A stretch of 64,000 nucleotides of DNA from Phytohabitans maris (GCF_031085175.1 NZ_JAVHUY010000011.1:171375-235374), one strand, 5' to 3'. Counted from the first letter of the stretch, positions 53,426 to 62,499 are shown. Notes: a model not told the origin generated them from the sequence alone. Program-made: numbers and translations.

Positions 53426-53899
53426 TCACGGTGTCATCAGCGGCGCGAGCCGAGCGCGGGTCTGCTCGTCAAGCAGGGGCTCGATCCCGGCGAACTCCTC
53501 CTGCGCCCCCTCCGGATACGGCCCTTCGAGGGCCGCCTGCCAATGGTCGTATGCCTGCTGCACATCACGGAGTCCGAAGTCGTCCACGCTGTGAAGCATG
53601 CCCAGGTCTACCGCGAGCCGCTGCTCCGTGTAGCCGTCGTCGTCGTACTGAAAGTAGCGGAACTCCGCATAGCCGTAGATGACCCCTTCCATCTCGTGGT
53701 CGAAGTAGTCCTGCGCCAGGTATAACGCGAGCAGCCGCTCCCAACCGTGCGTGTACTCGCGGGTGTCATCGCGTTGCAGCGCCGTTCGCAGGTCCTCGCC
53801 CGGCGGCAGATCCAGAATCGTGTGGAGGTCGCCCGCTCTGGCCGCGGCGACAAAAGCCGCCAACGCCTTGTCGTTCCAGTCCCACGGTCGTTTCGCCAT
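53426..53899 (-). CDS. Hypothetical acidic protein
   Basis: A 157-residue soluble, acidic protein rich in Asp, Glu, Tyr and Trp (for example ERLLALYLAQDYFDHEMEG and YFQYDDDGYTEQRLAVDLGM). The pattern is helical and lacks a signal or metal motif. I do not recognise the family; it resembles small actinobacterial DUF-type or immunity-like proteins in composition only. It lies alone between the DUF202 gene and the second ABC system. Confidence 0.6.
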   Translation of the reverse strand: MAKRPWDWNDKALAAFVAAARAGDLHTILDLPPGEDLRTALQRDDTREYTHGWERLLALYLAQDYFDHEMEGVIYGYAEFRYFQYDDDGYTEQRLAVDLGMLHSVDDFGLRDVQQAYDHWQAALEGPYPEGAQEEFAGIEPLLDEQTRARLAPLMTP

Positions 53900-54077
53900 G
53901 GCGGCATGCTAGCGGCACACGGCTAGTTGGTCGGTCTGGCCACCGCGATGTCGTCCGCCCATCGCGGCAGGCTGGCGACGGATATCCCCTCGAACCAGGG
54001 CGGGCGCGGGCCTGTTGGTCGCAACGTGCCTGCCGGGGTCGTTGAAGCAGTCAGTCGACCAGACGAGGCTCGGGCAG
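53900..54077. other. Spacer before the second ABC system
   Basis: No gene is supported in these 178 bases. A minus-strand frame ends at 53923 with a plausible protein-like tail (EGISVASLPRWADDIAVARP), but nothing convincing precedes it. It could be the decayed end of an exported-protein gene. No clear terminator hairpin was found for the permease gene. Confidence 0.35.
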
Positions 54078-54902
54078 TCACTTGACGGCTCCTTGCATCA
54101 GCGCCTTGACAAAGTTGCGTTGGAAGATCAGGAAGATCACCAGCGAGGGCAGGATGATCAGCAGGGATCCGGCGCAGAGGAGCACGATGTCGGTGCCGTA
54201 CTGGCCCTGGAACGCGCCCAGCCCGCCGGCCACGGTCCGCTTCGTCGGGTCGTCGACGAGGACGAGGGGCAGCAGGTACTGGTTCCAGCTGGCGAGGAAG
54301 AAGAGCACAGATAGTGCGGACCACGCCGAGGTGGCGAGCGGCAGGTGGATGCGGCGGAACGTCTGCCAGGTGTTGGCGCCGTCGACTTTCGCGGCTTCGG
54401 TGAGCGCGGGCTCGGCGCCGAGAAAGTGTGCGCGCATCCAGAAGACGCCGAACGGCATGAGCAGTCCGATGAGCGGCAGGACGATCGCCAGCCGCGTCCC
54501 GAGCAGTCCCATGCTGCGCAGGTCGTAGTACAACGGGGTGATCAGCGCCTCGAACGGCAGGGTGAGTCCGACGAGGAGAAGACCGTAGATCGCCTTACCG
54601 AAGGGCACGTTCAGCCGAGCGAGGGCGTAGCCCGCGGCGGTGGCCATCGCGACCGTGGCCGGTACGACGCCAAGCACGATGAGGGTGCTCGAGCGGAACA
54701 GCGCGAGGAAGTTCGCCGCGCTCCACGCGTCGACGAAGTTGTGCCAGTGCGGGTCGCTCGGCCAGCTCAGCCCCTGCGGCGTGCTGCCCGGCGCCGCCAG
54801 TGCCGTGGTGAACATACTCAGCAGCGGCACCACGGCGAACAGCATCAGCGCGAGCAGGATCCCAGTGCGTGTTACTCGATGGGCGAGGCCCGATGTGGTC
54901 AT
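54078..54902 (-). CDS. Sugar ABC transporter permease, MalG type
   Basis: A 274-residue permease of the CUT1 class with six membrane helices. The EAA loop reads EAAKVDGANTWQTFRRIHLP, and the end (IFLIFQRNFVKALMQGAVK) is the typical MalG-like C-terminus ending in GA(V/I)K. ATG 54902 overlaps the MalF-type gene stop (ATGA). It forms the channel with the product of 54899-55804. Confidence 0.92.
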   Translation of the reverse strand: MTTSGLAHRVTRTGILLALMLFAVVPLLSMFTTALAAPGSTPQGLSWPSDPHWHNFVDAWSAANFLALFRSSTLIVLGVVPATVAMATAAGYALARLNVPFGKAIYGLLLVGLTLPFEALITPLYYDLRSMGLLGTRLAIVLPLIGLLMPFGVFWMRAHFLGAEPALTEAAKVDGANTWQTFRRIHLPLATSAWSALSVLFFLASWNQYLLPLVLVDDPTKRTVAGGLGAFQGQYGTDIVLLCAGSLLIILPSLVIFLIFQRNFVKALMQGAVK

Positions 54903-55804
54903 TTCTCCCTCCCGAGACGCTGGATCGGCCAGATGACCAGCAGCACGACGACGGCCAGGAACACCGCGAGCGCCGAGGCCTGGCCGACGTGCTGCTGCAG
55001 GAACGTCAACCGGTAGATCTGCACGCCGGGCACCATCGTCTGGTAGCCGGGACCGCCTTGCGTCGCGATCTGGACGACGTCGAAGCTCGCCAGCGCGGCG
55101 ATGGTCGTGAACGTCGTGCACACGACGAGTTCGCGCCGCAGCCCGGGCAGCGTCACGGCGAAGAACTCACTGACCCGCCCGGCCCCGTCCAGCCGGGCCG
55201 CCTCGTACAGCGCCGGATCGATCTTGCCGATGCCCGCGAGCAGCAGCACCGTGCAGAAGCCGAGCATGACCCAGACCCCGATGACGCCGACCGCGGGCAG
55301 AGCGAAAGTGAAGTCACCGAGCCAGGCCCGCGTGTACTGATCGAGGCCGACCGCGCGCAGGACCTGGTTGACCAGGCCGTTTGAGGAGTACATCCACGTC
55401 CACGCGATACCGGCCGCGACCAGCGGAAGCACCTGCGGGACGAACAGTACGACCCGGGCGGTGGTGCTGAACGCGCCGGGCTTCAGTTCGCGGATGAACG
55501 ACGCGGCGACCAGACCGAGCCCGACCGGCAAGACCGTGTAGAACACGACGAGGACGAACGCGTTCACCACGGATCGCAGCAGCTCCGGCTGGGTGAAGAT
55601 CGCTTTCCAGTTGTCCAGTCCGGCAGGCGTCGCCGGCCCGATGCCATCCCAGTCGTAGAACGAGTACTGCACCGACTGGAGCATCGGGAACAGCACGAAA
55701 ACGCCGTACATACCGAACGCTGGCGCAACCCAGAGGAGCGCGCTCCAACTCCGCCGCCGGACGGACGGCACCGCATCACCCCTGGGTCGGCTCGCCGCGA
55801 TCAT
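54899..55804 (-). CDS. Sugar ABC transporter permease, MalF type
   Basis: A 301-residue CUT1 permease. It has the N-terminal helix LLWVAPAFGMYGVFVLFPML followed by YSFYDWDGI, and an EAA loop YEAARLDGAGRVSEFFAVTL. Six helices are predicted. It overlaps both neighbours by four bases, so the binding protein and both permeases are translationally coupled. No ATPase gene is nearby; CUT1 systems in actinomycetes often share the MsiK-type ATPase. Confidence 0.92.
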   Translation of the reverse strand: MIAASRPRGDAVPSVRRRSWSALLWVAPAFGMYGVFVLFPMLQSVQYSFYDWDGIGPATPAGLDNWKAIFTQPELLRSVVNAFVLVVFYTVLPVGLGLVAASFIRELKPGAFSTTARVVLFVPQVLPLVAAGIAWTWMYSSNGLVNQVLRAVGLDQYTRAWLGDFTFALPAVGVIGVWVMLGFCTVLLLAGIGKIDPALYEAARLDGAGRVSEFFAVTLPGLRRELVVCTTFTTIAALASFDVVQIATQGGPGYQTMVPGVQIYRLTFLQQHVGQASALAVFLAVVVLLVIWPIQRLGREK

Positions 55805-57159
55805 CGCCCGAGATCGCGCTCGTAGTCGGACTGCACCTTGGCCGCGAACGCCTCGGGCGTCGTCTTGCCGGCCAGCAGCAGCTGCGTTTGCGGGATGAGG
55901 CTGTTGACGTGGATCGAAGCCGTCGCATCAGCCATGAAGCCGACCAGCCCGTTGCTCTTCAGCAACTCCTGGAACGCGCTGACGGTGGCGGCAACCGCCG
56001 ACCCCTCGGGCGCGGTCGGAGCTGGCGCGTCCGCCGGGCCCGCCGGCACCAGCCCGCCGAGGGTCACCGTCTCCTGCCGCGCCTGCTGGTCCGTCTGCAC
56101 GAAGTCCAGGAACGCGGCCGCCACGTCCGCATTGGGCGACCTCGCCGGGATCCCCAGGTTGGCGGCAGCGGTCATCGCGTACGACGGCCCACCGGCAACG
56201 CCGGGCGGGAACAGGAAAAACCCGAACTGGTCGGATCCGGTCTTGTCGAGTCCCGGAGCCTGCCAGTTGCCGCTCGGGAAGAACACACCGTTGCCCTTGA
56301 CGAACTCGGCCGGTGCCCGGGTCTGGTCGATGTCGTTCACGTCGGCCGGCAGGTATCCCGCCTGCCCCCAGCGTTGCAATGTCGTGGCGGCCTTGACCGT
56401 CGCCGCCGTGTCGATACTCGCGCCAGGCTTGGTGTAGTTCCAATCCTGGACGGCTTGCACGTCACCGGCGTACGACATCACCAGGTTCTGCAGCGGATAG
56501 ACGCTGCCGCCGTCCTTGCCGTTGATCATGATCGGCTGCAGCCCGGCGTCCTTCGCGTTGGAGAGCAACTGCTCGAACTCGGCGACGGTCGCCGGTGGCC
56601 GCGTCATACCAATCCGCCGCGTAAGCGCCTTGTTGTAATACACCCCGGTCAGGCCGAAACCAGCGCCCGCGGCGTACAACGAGCCCGTTCCCCGCTCTCT
56701 GCCGTCCGGGCCGACACGGGTGGACGCGAACTGCGACTGCGGCCACTCGTTCCACCCATACGCCTGCGCATACGGGTCGAGGCTGATCAGCAGGTGGTCC
56801 TTGGTCAGGTTGCCGAGCTGCGGCACGCGGACGAGGTCGGGCACGTTGTTCCCGGCGAGAGTACGCGCGATGGTCGTGGTCAAGGTGGCGTAGTCCTGGC
56901 TCTCCACCTTGACGGTCACGTTGCTGTACTTGGCGCGAAACAGCTCGCCGAGAGCGGTGTAGAACGGGACGTCGACGCCGCTGGTGACGAGCAGCTTCAG
57001 GGTGACCGGTTCGCTGCCGATACCGGTGGAGGCCGGCTTGGACGGCACCGGGCCGTCTTCGGAGTTGCCGCCGGGTGCACAGGCGGCCAGCAGCAGGGCA
57101 GCCGCCGCGGCGACGCCGGCCGCCCGGAACGTTCCGCAGTAATGGGTCAGCGATCGCAC
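55801..57159 (-). CDS. Sugar ABC transporter substrate-binding lipoprotein
   Basis: A 452-residue family 1 (MalE/UgpB-type) binding protein with lipobox LLAACAPGG after a hydrophobic leader. Features include VTLKLLVTSGVDVPFYTALG at the mature start, PDLVRVPQLGNLTKDHLLIS, and the aromatic NGVFFPSGNWQAPGL segment. It delivers a sugar or oligosaccharide to the MalF/G-type pair encoded downstream. The ligand cannot be told from sequence. The esterase gene upstream suggests an acylated saccharide. Confidence 0.9.
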   Translation of the reverse strand: MRSLTHYCGTFRAAGVAAAAALLLAACAPGGNSEDGPVPSKPASTGIGSEPVTLKLLVTSGVDVPFYTALGELFRAKYSNVTVKVESQDYATLTTTIARTLAGNNVPDLVRVPQLGNLTKDHLLISLDPYAQAYGWNEWPQSQFASTRVGPDGRERGTGSLYAAGAGFGLTGVYYNKALTRRIGMTRPPATVAEFEQLLSNAKDAGLQPIMINGKDGGSVYPLQNLVMSYAGDVQAVQDWNYTKPGASIDTAATVKAATTLQRWGQAGYLPADVNDIDQTRAPAEFVKGNGVFFPSGNWQAPGLDKTGSDQFGFFLFPPGVAGGPSYAMTAAANLGIPARSPNADVAAAFLDFVQTDQQARQETVTLGGLVPAGPADAPAPTAPEGSAVAATVSAFQELLKSNGLVGFMADATASIHVNSLIPQTQLLLAGKTTPEAFAAKVQSDYERDLGR

Positions 57160-57168
57160 GAGAAGTCC

Positions 57169-58180
57169 TTAAGGCTCGATAGTGTGGGTTGACCGGAACG
57201 CGCGGCGTACGGCGTCGCCAGCCTTGCCAACGGCGTGATGCGCGTCGGTCATCACCGCGAACATCTCGAAGAAGCCATGGATCTGCCCCGCGTACTCGGT
57301 CAGCTCGACCGGCACGCCGGCCGCCTCCAGACGCCGGGCATAGTCCTCGGCCTCGCGGCGGAGGAAATCGTGTTCGGCCGTGATGATCGTCGCAGGCGCG
57401 ACACCGCGCACAGATTCAGCGTGCAGCGGAGATACATACGCCGCCTTGCGGTGCGCCGGGTCGGGAACGTACGTCGCCCAGATGTACTGGAGCCGACGGT
57501 AGCTGCTGGAGCCGAAACCCGACTGGCCCGCGAAGGTCTCGTACCGCCGCCGGAACGCGACCTTGTAGTCGGTGTTTTCGACGCTGTCGAGTGCCGGGTA
57601 GACGAGGAGTTGGGCGGCTAACCGAACGCCTTCATCACGCGCTTTGAGCGCGGCGGCCGCGGCGAGATTGCCGCCCGAACTGTCCCCGCCGACAGCCACG
57701 CTGCCGAAGTTGTGGCGTGCCCAGGTGACGGCCGTCCAGGTGTCGTCGAAGCCGGCTGGAAACGGGTGCTCGGGCGCGAGCCGGTAGTCGATGGACAGGA
57801 CCCCGCACCCGGCCCGGTTCGCGAGTGCCCGGGCGACACCATCGGCGGTGTCGAGGTCTCCGTGAATCCAGCCACCGCCGTGCGCCCAGACCAGCACCTC
57901 CTGTTCCGCGCCCGTGGGCTGTTCCGCGCCCGTGGGCAGATAGAGCCGAGCCGGTACGCCGTCCGCGTCGACCGACTCGACGGAGGCCACCGGCGCCGGC
58001 TCGCCAGTCACGGCCAGGACCTTCGCACGTGCGTCCGCCCGCACGACCGCGAGGTCGGCGGCCCACGGGTCGGGTGATGATCCGGAGCTGTCCAGGAATG
58101 CCTGAACCTGCTCGTGCGGCCGCGGCGGAGTGTCTTCCTCGCGGACGAGCGGGGTTCCCCGCCGGGAAGCTGCACTCATT
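57169..58180 (-). CDS. Alpha/beta hydrolase of the hormone-sensitive-lipase family
   Basis: A 336-residue esterase. The oxyanion motif HGGGW lies in VLVWAHGGGWIHGDL, the nucleophile elbow is GGDSSGGNLAAA, followed by YRLAPEHPFPAGF between them; AEHDFLRREAE holds the Asp and GQIHGFFE the His. It has no signal peptide, so it acts in the cytoplasm on short acyl esters. A short in-frame duplication (PTGAEQPTGAEQ) sits in the N-terminal cap. ATG 58180 is chosen with GAGAGGC upstream. First gene of the operon with the sugar ABC genes, which suggests deacylation of an imported sugar ester (inference). Confidence 0.88.
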
Positions 58181-58204
58181 CGATCGCGCCTCTCGCCAAA
58201 GTTC

Positions 58205-58254
58205 AGACTGAGCACTCAGTCTGTTTCGCCGAGGTTACCGAGTACTCAGTCGGT
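58205..58254. promoter_or_regulatory. Paired palindromes, likely TetR operators
   Basis: AGACTGAGCACTCAGTCT (58205-58222) is a perfect palindrome with a CA centre. ACCGAGTACTCAGTCGGT (58237-58254) is a second copy with the same ACTCAGT arm and one imperfect position. They lie between the divergent esterase/ABC operon and the tetR gene, with centres 32 bases apart. ACTCAGT arms are common in TetR-family operators. Confidence 0.8.
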
Positions 58255-58304
58255 TTGTCTATGCTTGACGAAGACCCGTCCCGACCGTCGCGAGGAGATC
58301 AACC

Positions 58305-58940
58305 GTGTCCCCTGCCCAGAAGCCCAAGACCTCAGCGAAGGGCCTCGAGACACGGGACCGCATCGTCGACGTCGCCGTACGATTCATCGCCCGCAACGGA
58401 GCGCGCGGCACCAGCCTCGCCGACATCGCGGCCGAGGCAGGCGTGTCACAGACCGGGCTGCTCTATCACTTCCGCACCAAGGAGGCCCTACTCAACGCCG
58501 TCATGGACCGCCACCTAGCCTTCTCCGAGCAGTGGCTGTGGGGCGACGGACCCGACCCCGGCATCAAGATCGTCGACATCATCGCCAAGCACATCGCCAA
58601 CTGGCCCAGCCAGCACGACGGCAAGGTGGCCAACCTGCTGGGCATGAACATCGTCGTCCTCGGCGAAAACGTCAGCCCCGACACCGACCTCCACCCACGA
58701 CTGGTCGACGGCTACCGAACAACGATCGACCGCGTGACAGCGACCCTGCGGTCCGCACAAGAGCGCGGCGAGATGCGGCAGGACATCGACCCGCGGCTCA
58801 AGGCAATGGAGATCATCGCCTTCTGCTACGGCATCGAGGCCGCGTGGTTGGTGGACCCGACGATCCCGGTCGCCGCGGCAGCCGCCCAATGGGCGGCACA
58901 GCAGACCAGGCAGTTGGCGACCGGGTCGGCGACGCCCTGA
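58305..58940 (+). CDS. TetR-family regulator of the esterase/ABC operon
   Basis: A 211-residue TetR protein. The N-terminal DNA-binding part reads RDRIVDVAVRFIARNGARGT, SLADIAAEAGVSQTGLLYHF and RTKEALLNAVMDRH. The C-terminal helices contain HPRLVDGYRTTIDRVTATLR and AMEIIAFCYGIEAAWLVDP. GTG 58305 is the start. It diverges from the esterase gene across two ACTCAGT palindromes and is expected to repress that operon and itself. The ligand is probably the imported ester or its product (inference). Confidence 0.9.
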   Translation: MSPAQKPKTSAKGLETRDRIVDVAVRFIARNGARGTSLADIAAEAGVSQTGLLYHFRTKEALLNAVMDRHLAFSEQWLWGDGPDPGIKIVDIIAKHIANWPSQHDGKVANLLGMNIVVLGENVSPDTDLHPRLVDGYRTTIDRVTATLRSAQERGEMRQDIDPRLKAMEIIAFCYGIEAAWLVDPTIPVAAAAAQWAAQQTRQLATGSATP

Positions 58941-59136
58941 CGACACGCCCCCGGGAGTCCGGCAATCATCGAAATGCTCACGGGTCCGCGCCCTCCGGAC
59001 ACCCGGGGGCTGGACGACGAGCGCCCCAAGGGCGACGACAACGCTGCCTGGGAGGCCATCGGTAACCCCCCGAAACCCGCGACGCCGAACTACGCGTCGT
59101 CCGCGAAACGGCAGCCGCCCGCCGACGCAGCGCCGC

Positions 59137-59549
59137 GTGACCCACCCCGGCAGCAGCCGGACAATCGGCCTGGTCCTGTACACCACCGCGATCCTGGCCT
59201 ACGCAGCCGGCTCCATGCACGCCCACGAGCCAGTTCTGCTCGCCGACGAAAACAGCCAGGACGTCGCCCCGCCCGAGCACCGCCTCATCGAGGCCGCCCG
59301 CCGCGACCCCACACGCGACCTCCGCGAGCTGCTGCCCTCGACCACGCCATTACCGTCATGCCCGACCGGCGCACCGACGCCGACCCGCTCGCCGACTGGA
59401 CCATCTACCTCAACGGCCGGGAAGACGCCGCGGCCGCAGCCGTCATCGCCTACAGACACCACGCGGGTCTCCTCACCGGCGAACCGGACCTGTACGCCAT
59501 CGCCGGCGAGCAACCCGCCTGGATCATCCCCATCGACGGCCGCCGGTAG
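59137..59549 (+). pseudogene. Frameshifted small gene of unknown function
   Basis: Two protein-like segments lie in different frames. From GTG 59137 the first runs TIGLVLYTTAILAYAAGSMH through HEPVLLADENSQDVAPPEHR to RDLRELL. Past about 59337 the natural continuation moves to another frame: ALDHAITVMPDRRTDADPLA to ADWTIYLNGREDAAAAAVIA and QPAWIIPIDGRR, ending at 59549. Restoring one base at about 59336 (GAGCTGCT-GCCCTC) would join them into one protein of about 137 residues. It is either a true one-base deletion or a sequence error. I do not know the family. Confidence 0.6.
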
Positions 59550-60024
59550 CTGATAGACCGACGTTGCTGGCCCCACAACCGCAAGCACGCAAACGGCACG
59601 GTCCACGCCCGCCCGGCGTCGCTCCAACCACCAGGCCACCACCAGCGGCGCATCAGCCGGCGCCACGCCCGGACAGCGAACCACAAGATCTTCGGCGGGC
59701 GCCGGGGACCTCCAACGGCCGTAGCCGAGTGCGCGATGCAGAAACCCCAATCGAGCAAGGCATCGTTCTTGCCACTCAGATGCGGTCGGCGTTCGGATGG
59801 CGGGCGGTCGTCGCGAGCAGGTAACAGTGATGCCTGTGGCTCTCACCCTGATCCGCCGAAACCCTCTGGACTTGCGTTTTCTTGAAGGCGTTCACTGCGT
59901 GATGACGCGAACTTGCGGGCCGTGCGGTGATCGGCCGTCCCTTTGCTTGACGTGTCGGCGTCCTGGCCCACAAGCTCGCGTAAGCGATCACTGGCAGGAA
60001 CAACGACAACAACTGGAGGACGCC
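59550..60024. other. Non-coding stretch with no recognised feature
   Basis: I see no supported gene in these 475 bases. Open frames on both strands are Pro/Arg-rich and lack ribosome sites. G+C falls around 59820-59960 before the small exported-protein gene, so its promoter probably lies there. No repeat or hairpin of note was found. Confidence 0.4.
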
Positions 60025-60381
60025 TTGACCAAAGGCTTGCGCCGGATGGGCGTGGCGATCGCGCTGGTCAGTGCTATGCTGCCGGGCGCACTTTTCTTCA
60101 CGGGTAGCGCGGCTCAGGCGAGCGGATGTTATGTCGAACTCGAGGTGAATTTCGATAACGGCGTACTGTCCGCTTCCCATTACCAAATCTGCGACCAGAC
60201 CAACAGTCGGAAAAAGCTCAAGGTGATGATCGAAAAGTACCAGCCGGCGATTGGAACCATTCCGGCTCGATGGGTCATCGTCGCGGAGGGCAAGGGCGAC
60301 GTCGTTTACCGATGCCAGGGAACCGTCACCAACCTCTTCTGGATTGACCGTCACCGGCAAAGCTACTACGCATGTGACTAG
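60025..60381 (+). CDS. Small exported protein of unknown function
   Basis: A 118-residue exported protein. The TTG at 60025 is chosen because CTGGAGGACGCC precedes it. The leader (TKGLRRMGVAIALVSAMLPG then ALFFTGSAAQA) looks like a Sec signal cleaved at AQA/SG. The mature part of about 82 residues has three cysteines (SGCYVELEV, YQICDQ, YRCQG) plus a final YYACD. The four suggest disulfides. Codon use is less G/C-rich than in neighbours, hinting at a newer gene. No family recognised; similar tiny Cys-containing exported proteins are common in actinomycetes. Confidence 0.6.
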   Translation: MTKGLRRMGVAIALVSAMLPGALFFTGSAAQASGCYVELEVNFDNGVLSASHYQICDQTNSRKKLKVMIEKYQPAIGTIPARWVIVAEGKGDVVYRCQGTVTNLFWIDRHRQSYYACD

Positions 60382-60430
60382 TTGGAACGGTCTGTTCCTA
60401 GTTGGATCGGTTTCGATTCCGGGAAGTGTG

Positions 60431-61867
60431 ATGACTGGCAAAATACCGCGCCGAACCGTGATGCTCGCGGCCGCGGCGGCGATCGTGGCTCTCGTCTCCG
60501 AGTCGACCGCGATCGCCGCGCCACCGGAGCCGCCGTTGCGGCTCGTCTCCACCGGCGCGGTGACCGTCGAGCGACTACCGGGCGAACCCGTCGCGCTGGA
60601 CCCGGGCACCCACGTGGTGGCCGGGTCCGCTCCGTTCGAGGTGCGGGCGGCGCGAGGCACGTACACCGAGCCGATCGTCGCCACCCGACTCGCCCCGTCC
60701 GGAGCGGTCGCGCTTCCGGCGGGCCTGGTGACGGACTTCGCCGGCCTCCCCGCGTTCATCAACATGACGGTGACGGATGCGGCGGGCAACACGGTGGCCG
60801 ACCGAAACGAGACCTTCTGTCCCAACGGCGCCGCGGTGCGAACCCGTCCGGACGCCCCGGCCTCATCGCCCTACCCCAGCCGCTGCGCGCACGCCCCGTT
60901 CGCGCTGGGCGCGGTGTGGGGGATCCAGGCCGGGTGGAGCGTGCGGACGGCACGACGGTGGCCCGCCCCGCTCTTCATCGACGACGGCACCTACACAGCT
61001 GTGGTATCGGTCAACCAGCCCTACCGCGACCTGTTCGGCTTTGCGCCGGACCAGTGGTCGGCGACCGTGCGGGTGACGGTACGGACGGCGGCCGCCGAGG
61101 AAGAGACGACGGCGAGGCCCCATTCACACCTGCACACATCGTTGACACCGACCGGGCAGCGGCCGACCGGCACGCCCACGGTGCCGGACGGGCCGAGGCC
61201 GGACCTGCGGCCGCTGCCCGCATTCTCGATCTCCATACCGTGGCGCGAGGTCGAGCGTGACTACCTGAACTTCGCCGCGACGGTCTGGGTCGCCGGCACG
61301 GCGCCGCTGGTCGTCGACGGCTTCCGCCGGCCCGACCAGCAGCTGATGGACGCGTACCAGTACTTCTACGACAACCGTGGCCGGCAGGTCGGGTACGCGC
61401 CGGTCGGCACGATGGAGTGGGACCCTCGGGACGGCCACCACCACTGGCACTTCACCGACTTCGCCCGGTACCGGCTGCTCAACGCCGACCGGACCGTCGC
61501 CCTCCGCAGCGGCAAGGAAGCCTTCTGCCTGGCCAACACCGACGCGATCGACTACACGCTGCCGCGCGCCACCTGGCAGCCGGTGAACGACGACCTCAGC
61601 TGGTGCGGCGACGCGTCCGCCCTCGCCGTCCGGCAGCGGCTCGACGTCGGCAACGGCGACACGTACACCCAGGACCTGCCGGGTCAGAGTTTCGACATCA
61701 CCGACCTGCCCAACGGCACCTACTACATCGAGATCGTCGCCAACCCCGAGCACGCCCTCCACGAGCAGAACACCGCCAACAACACCTCCTACCGCAGGGT
61801 CGTCATCGGCGGCACGCCCGGCGACCGGACGGTACACGTCCCGCCGCGCGGACTTGTCGACGGGTGA
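60431..61867 (+). CDS. Exported bacterial lysyl-oxidase-like protein
   Basis: A 478-residue exported protein (signal RTVMLAAAAAIVALVSESTA). The N-terminal 220 residues form a beta-rich domain. The C-terminal part carries the lysyl oxidase copper motif MEWDPRDGHHHWHFTDFARY (about residues 329-348), with the WHWHF-like histidine cluster. Candidate lysyl-tyrosyl-quinone residues follow: Lys362 in GKEAFCLANTD and Tyr375 in AIDYTL. PNGTYYIEIVANPEHALHEQ is the usual final strand. Lysyl oxidases oxidise primary amines such as peptidyl lysine to aldehydes with copper and O2. Bacterial members exist but are little studied. ATG 60431 is chosen before the signal peptide. Confidence 0.85.
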   Translation: MTGKIPRRTVMLAAAAAIVALVSESTAIAAPPEPPLRLVSTGAVTVERLPGEPVALDPGTHVVAGSAPFEVRAARGTYTEPIVATRLAPSGAVALPAGLVTDFAGLPAFINMTVTDAAGNTVADRNETFCPNGAAVRTRPDAPASSPYPSRCAHAPFALGAVWGIQAGWSVRTARRWPAPLFIDDGTYTAVVSVNQPYRDLFGFAPDQWSATVRVTVRTAAAEEETTARPHSHLHTSLTPTGQRPTGTPTVPDGPRPDLRPLPAFSISIPWREVERDYLNFAATVWVAGTAPLVVDGFRRPDQQLMDAYQYFYDNRGRQVGYAPVGTMEWDPRDGHHHWHFTDFARYRLLNADRTVALRSGKEAFCLANTDAIDYTLPRATWQPVNDDLSWCGDASALAVRQRLDVGNGDTYTQDLPGQSFDITDLPNGTYYIEIVANPEHALHEQNTANNTSYRRVVIGGTPGDRTVHVPPRGLVDG

Positions 61868-61870
61868 CAC

Positions 61871-61975
61871 TCAGACGATGCCCCCGTTCGTGCGCGGGAC
61901 CTGGCCGTCGACCCAGCGGGCGGCGGGGCCGGCGAGAAAGGCGACAATCCCCATGGAGTACGCCGCCGGCCACGA
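61871..61975 (-). pseudogene. C-terminal fragment of an SDR-family gene
   Basis: Reading the minus strand to a TGA at 61873-61871 gives IVAFLAGPAARWVDGQVPRT followed by NGGIV and stop. This matches the conserved C-terminus of short-chain dehydrogenases (V-A-F-L-A/S-x-x-A/S-R-W-V/I-x-G-Q-x-x-x-x-N-G-G). The frame is closed by a stop only 34 codons upstream (61976-61978), and no Rossmann part is visible. It is therefore a remnant, perhaps left by rearrangement near the insertion element at 62369. Confidence 0.65.
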
Positions 61976-62368
61976 TCAAGCGCGAGATGACGACGTCGCT
62001 ACCAGACCTCGCAGTACGCGACTGCCGCAGTCCTTCGCCGATAGGAGGCCACACGTTACGGCATGAGAGTATGTCGATCGAGGTTAGTTGCGATGGGTTG
62101 AGTCGACGCGTGATCCTGGCCCCAACCTATTATCCAACGGACTCTTTAGCCTCCGATCCGGGATCGTAAACAATAAATAATGACGGAATCGGAGGGAGGT
62201 TTCAGCTCCGCCGTCGATAGGTGCGCCAACGCCGGCGACCAGGTACAACGTCATATTGGACCTTGAGGATGAGAGCAACAGGTGTGGTTACCCGCGCTCT
62301 TACCTCAAGGCCCAACCCATGACCAACCCGCCACACCGACACCCCACCCAGTTACCGGACAGGCTCTA
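61976..62368. other. AT-richer junction between SDR remnant and IS element
   Basis: No gene is supported. Base composition is clearly lower in G+C than elsewhere in the window (for example around 62130-62190, with AACAATAAATAATG). This suggests foreign or decayed DNA beside the insertion element. Confidence 0.45.
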
Positions 62369-62383
62369 AGCTTGTTGTTTAAC
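62369..62383. repeat. IS left terminal inverted repeat
   Basis: AGCTTGTTGTTTAAC pairs with the reverse complement of 63986-64000 (AGCTTGTTCTTTAAC), 14 of 15 bases identical. Confidence 0.85.
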
Positions 62384-62499
62384 TTCGGCCGCCGTCGGTG
62401 GTGACTGCTGTCCTTTGTAGACGTCGGCGTGTCGATGCTCGACGTGGAACGGCCACCGTCCGATGATCCTTCGGTTCCCTGGCAGGACACGAAGAACGG

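Noticed and set aside
53923..54324. Minus-strand open frame of 133 codons before the second ABC system.
   Set aside because: Most of it is antisense-frame shadow of the MalG-type permease; only its last 40 residues lie in free DNA and they match nothing I can name.
59550..60024. Possible minus-strand transposase-like fragment.
   Set aside because: Trp/Arg-rich translation looked suggestive, but no DDE or other conserved motif and no terminal repeats could be found.
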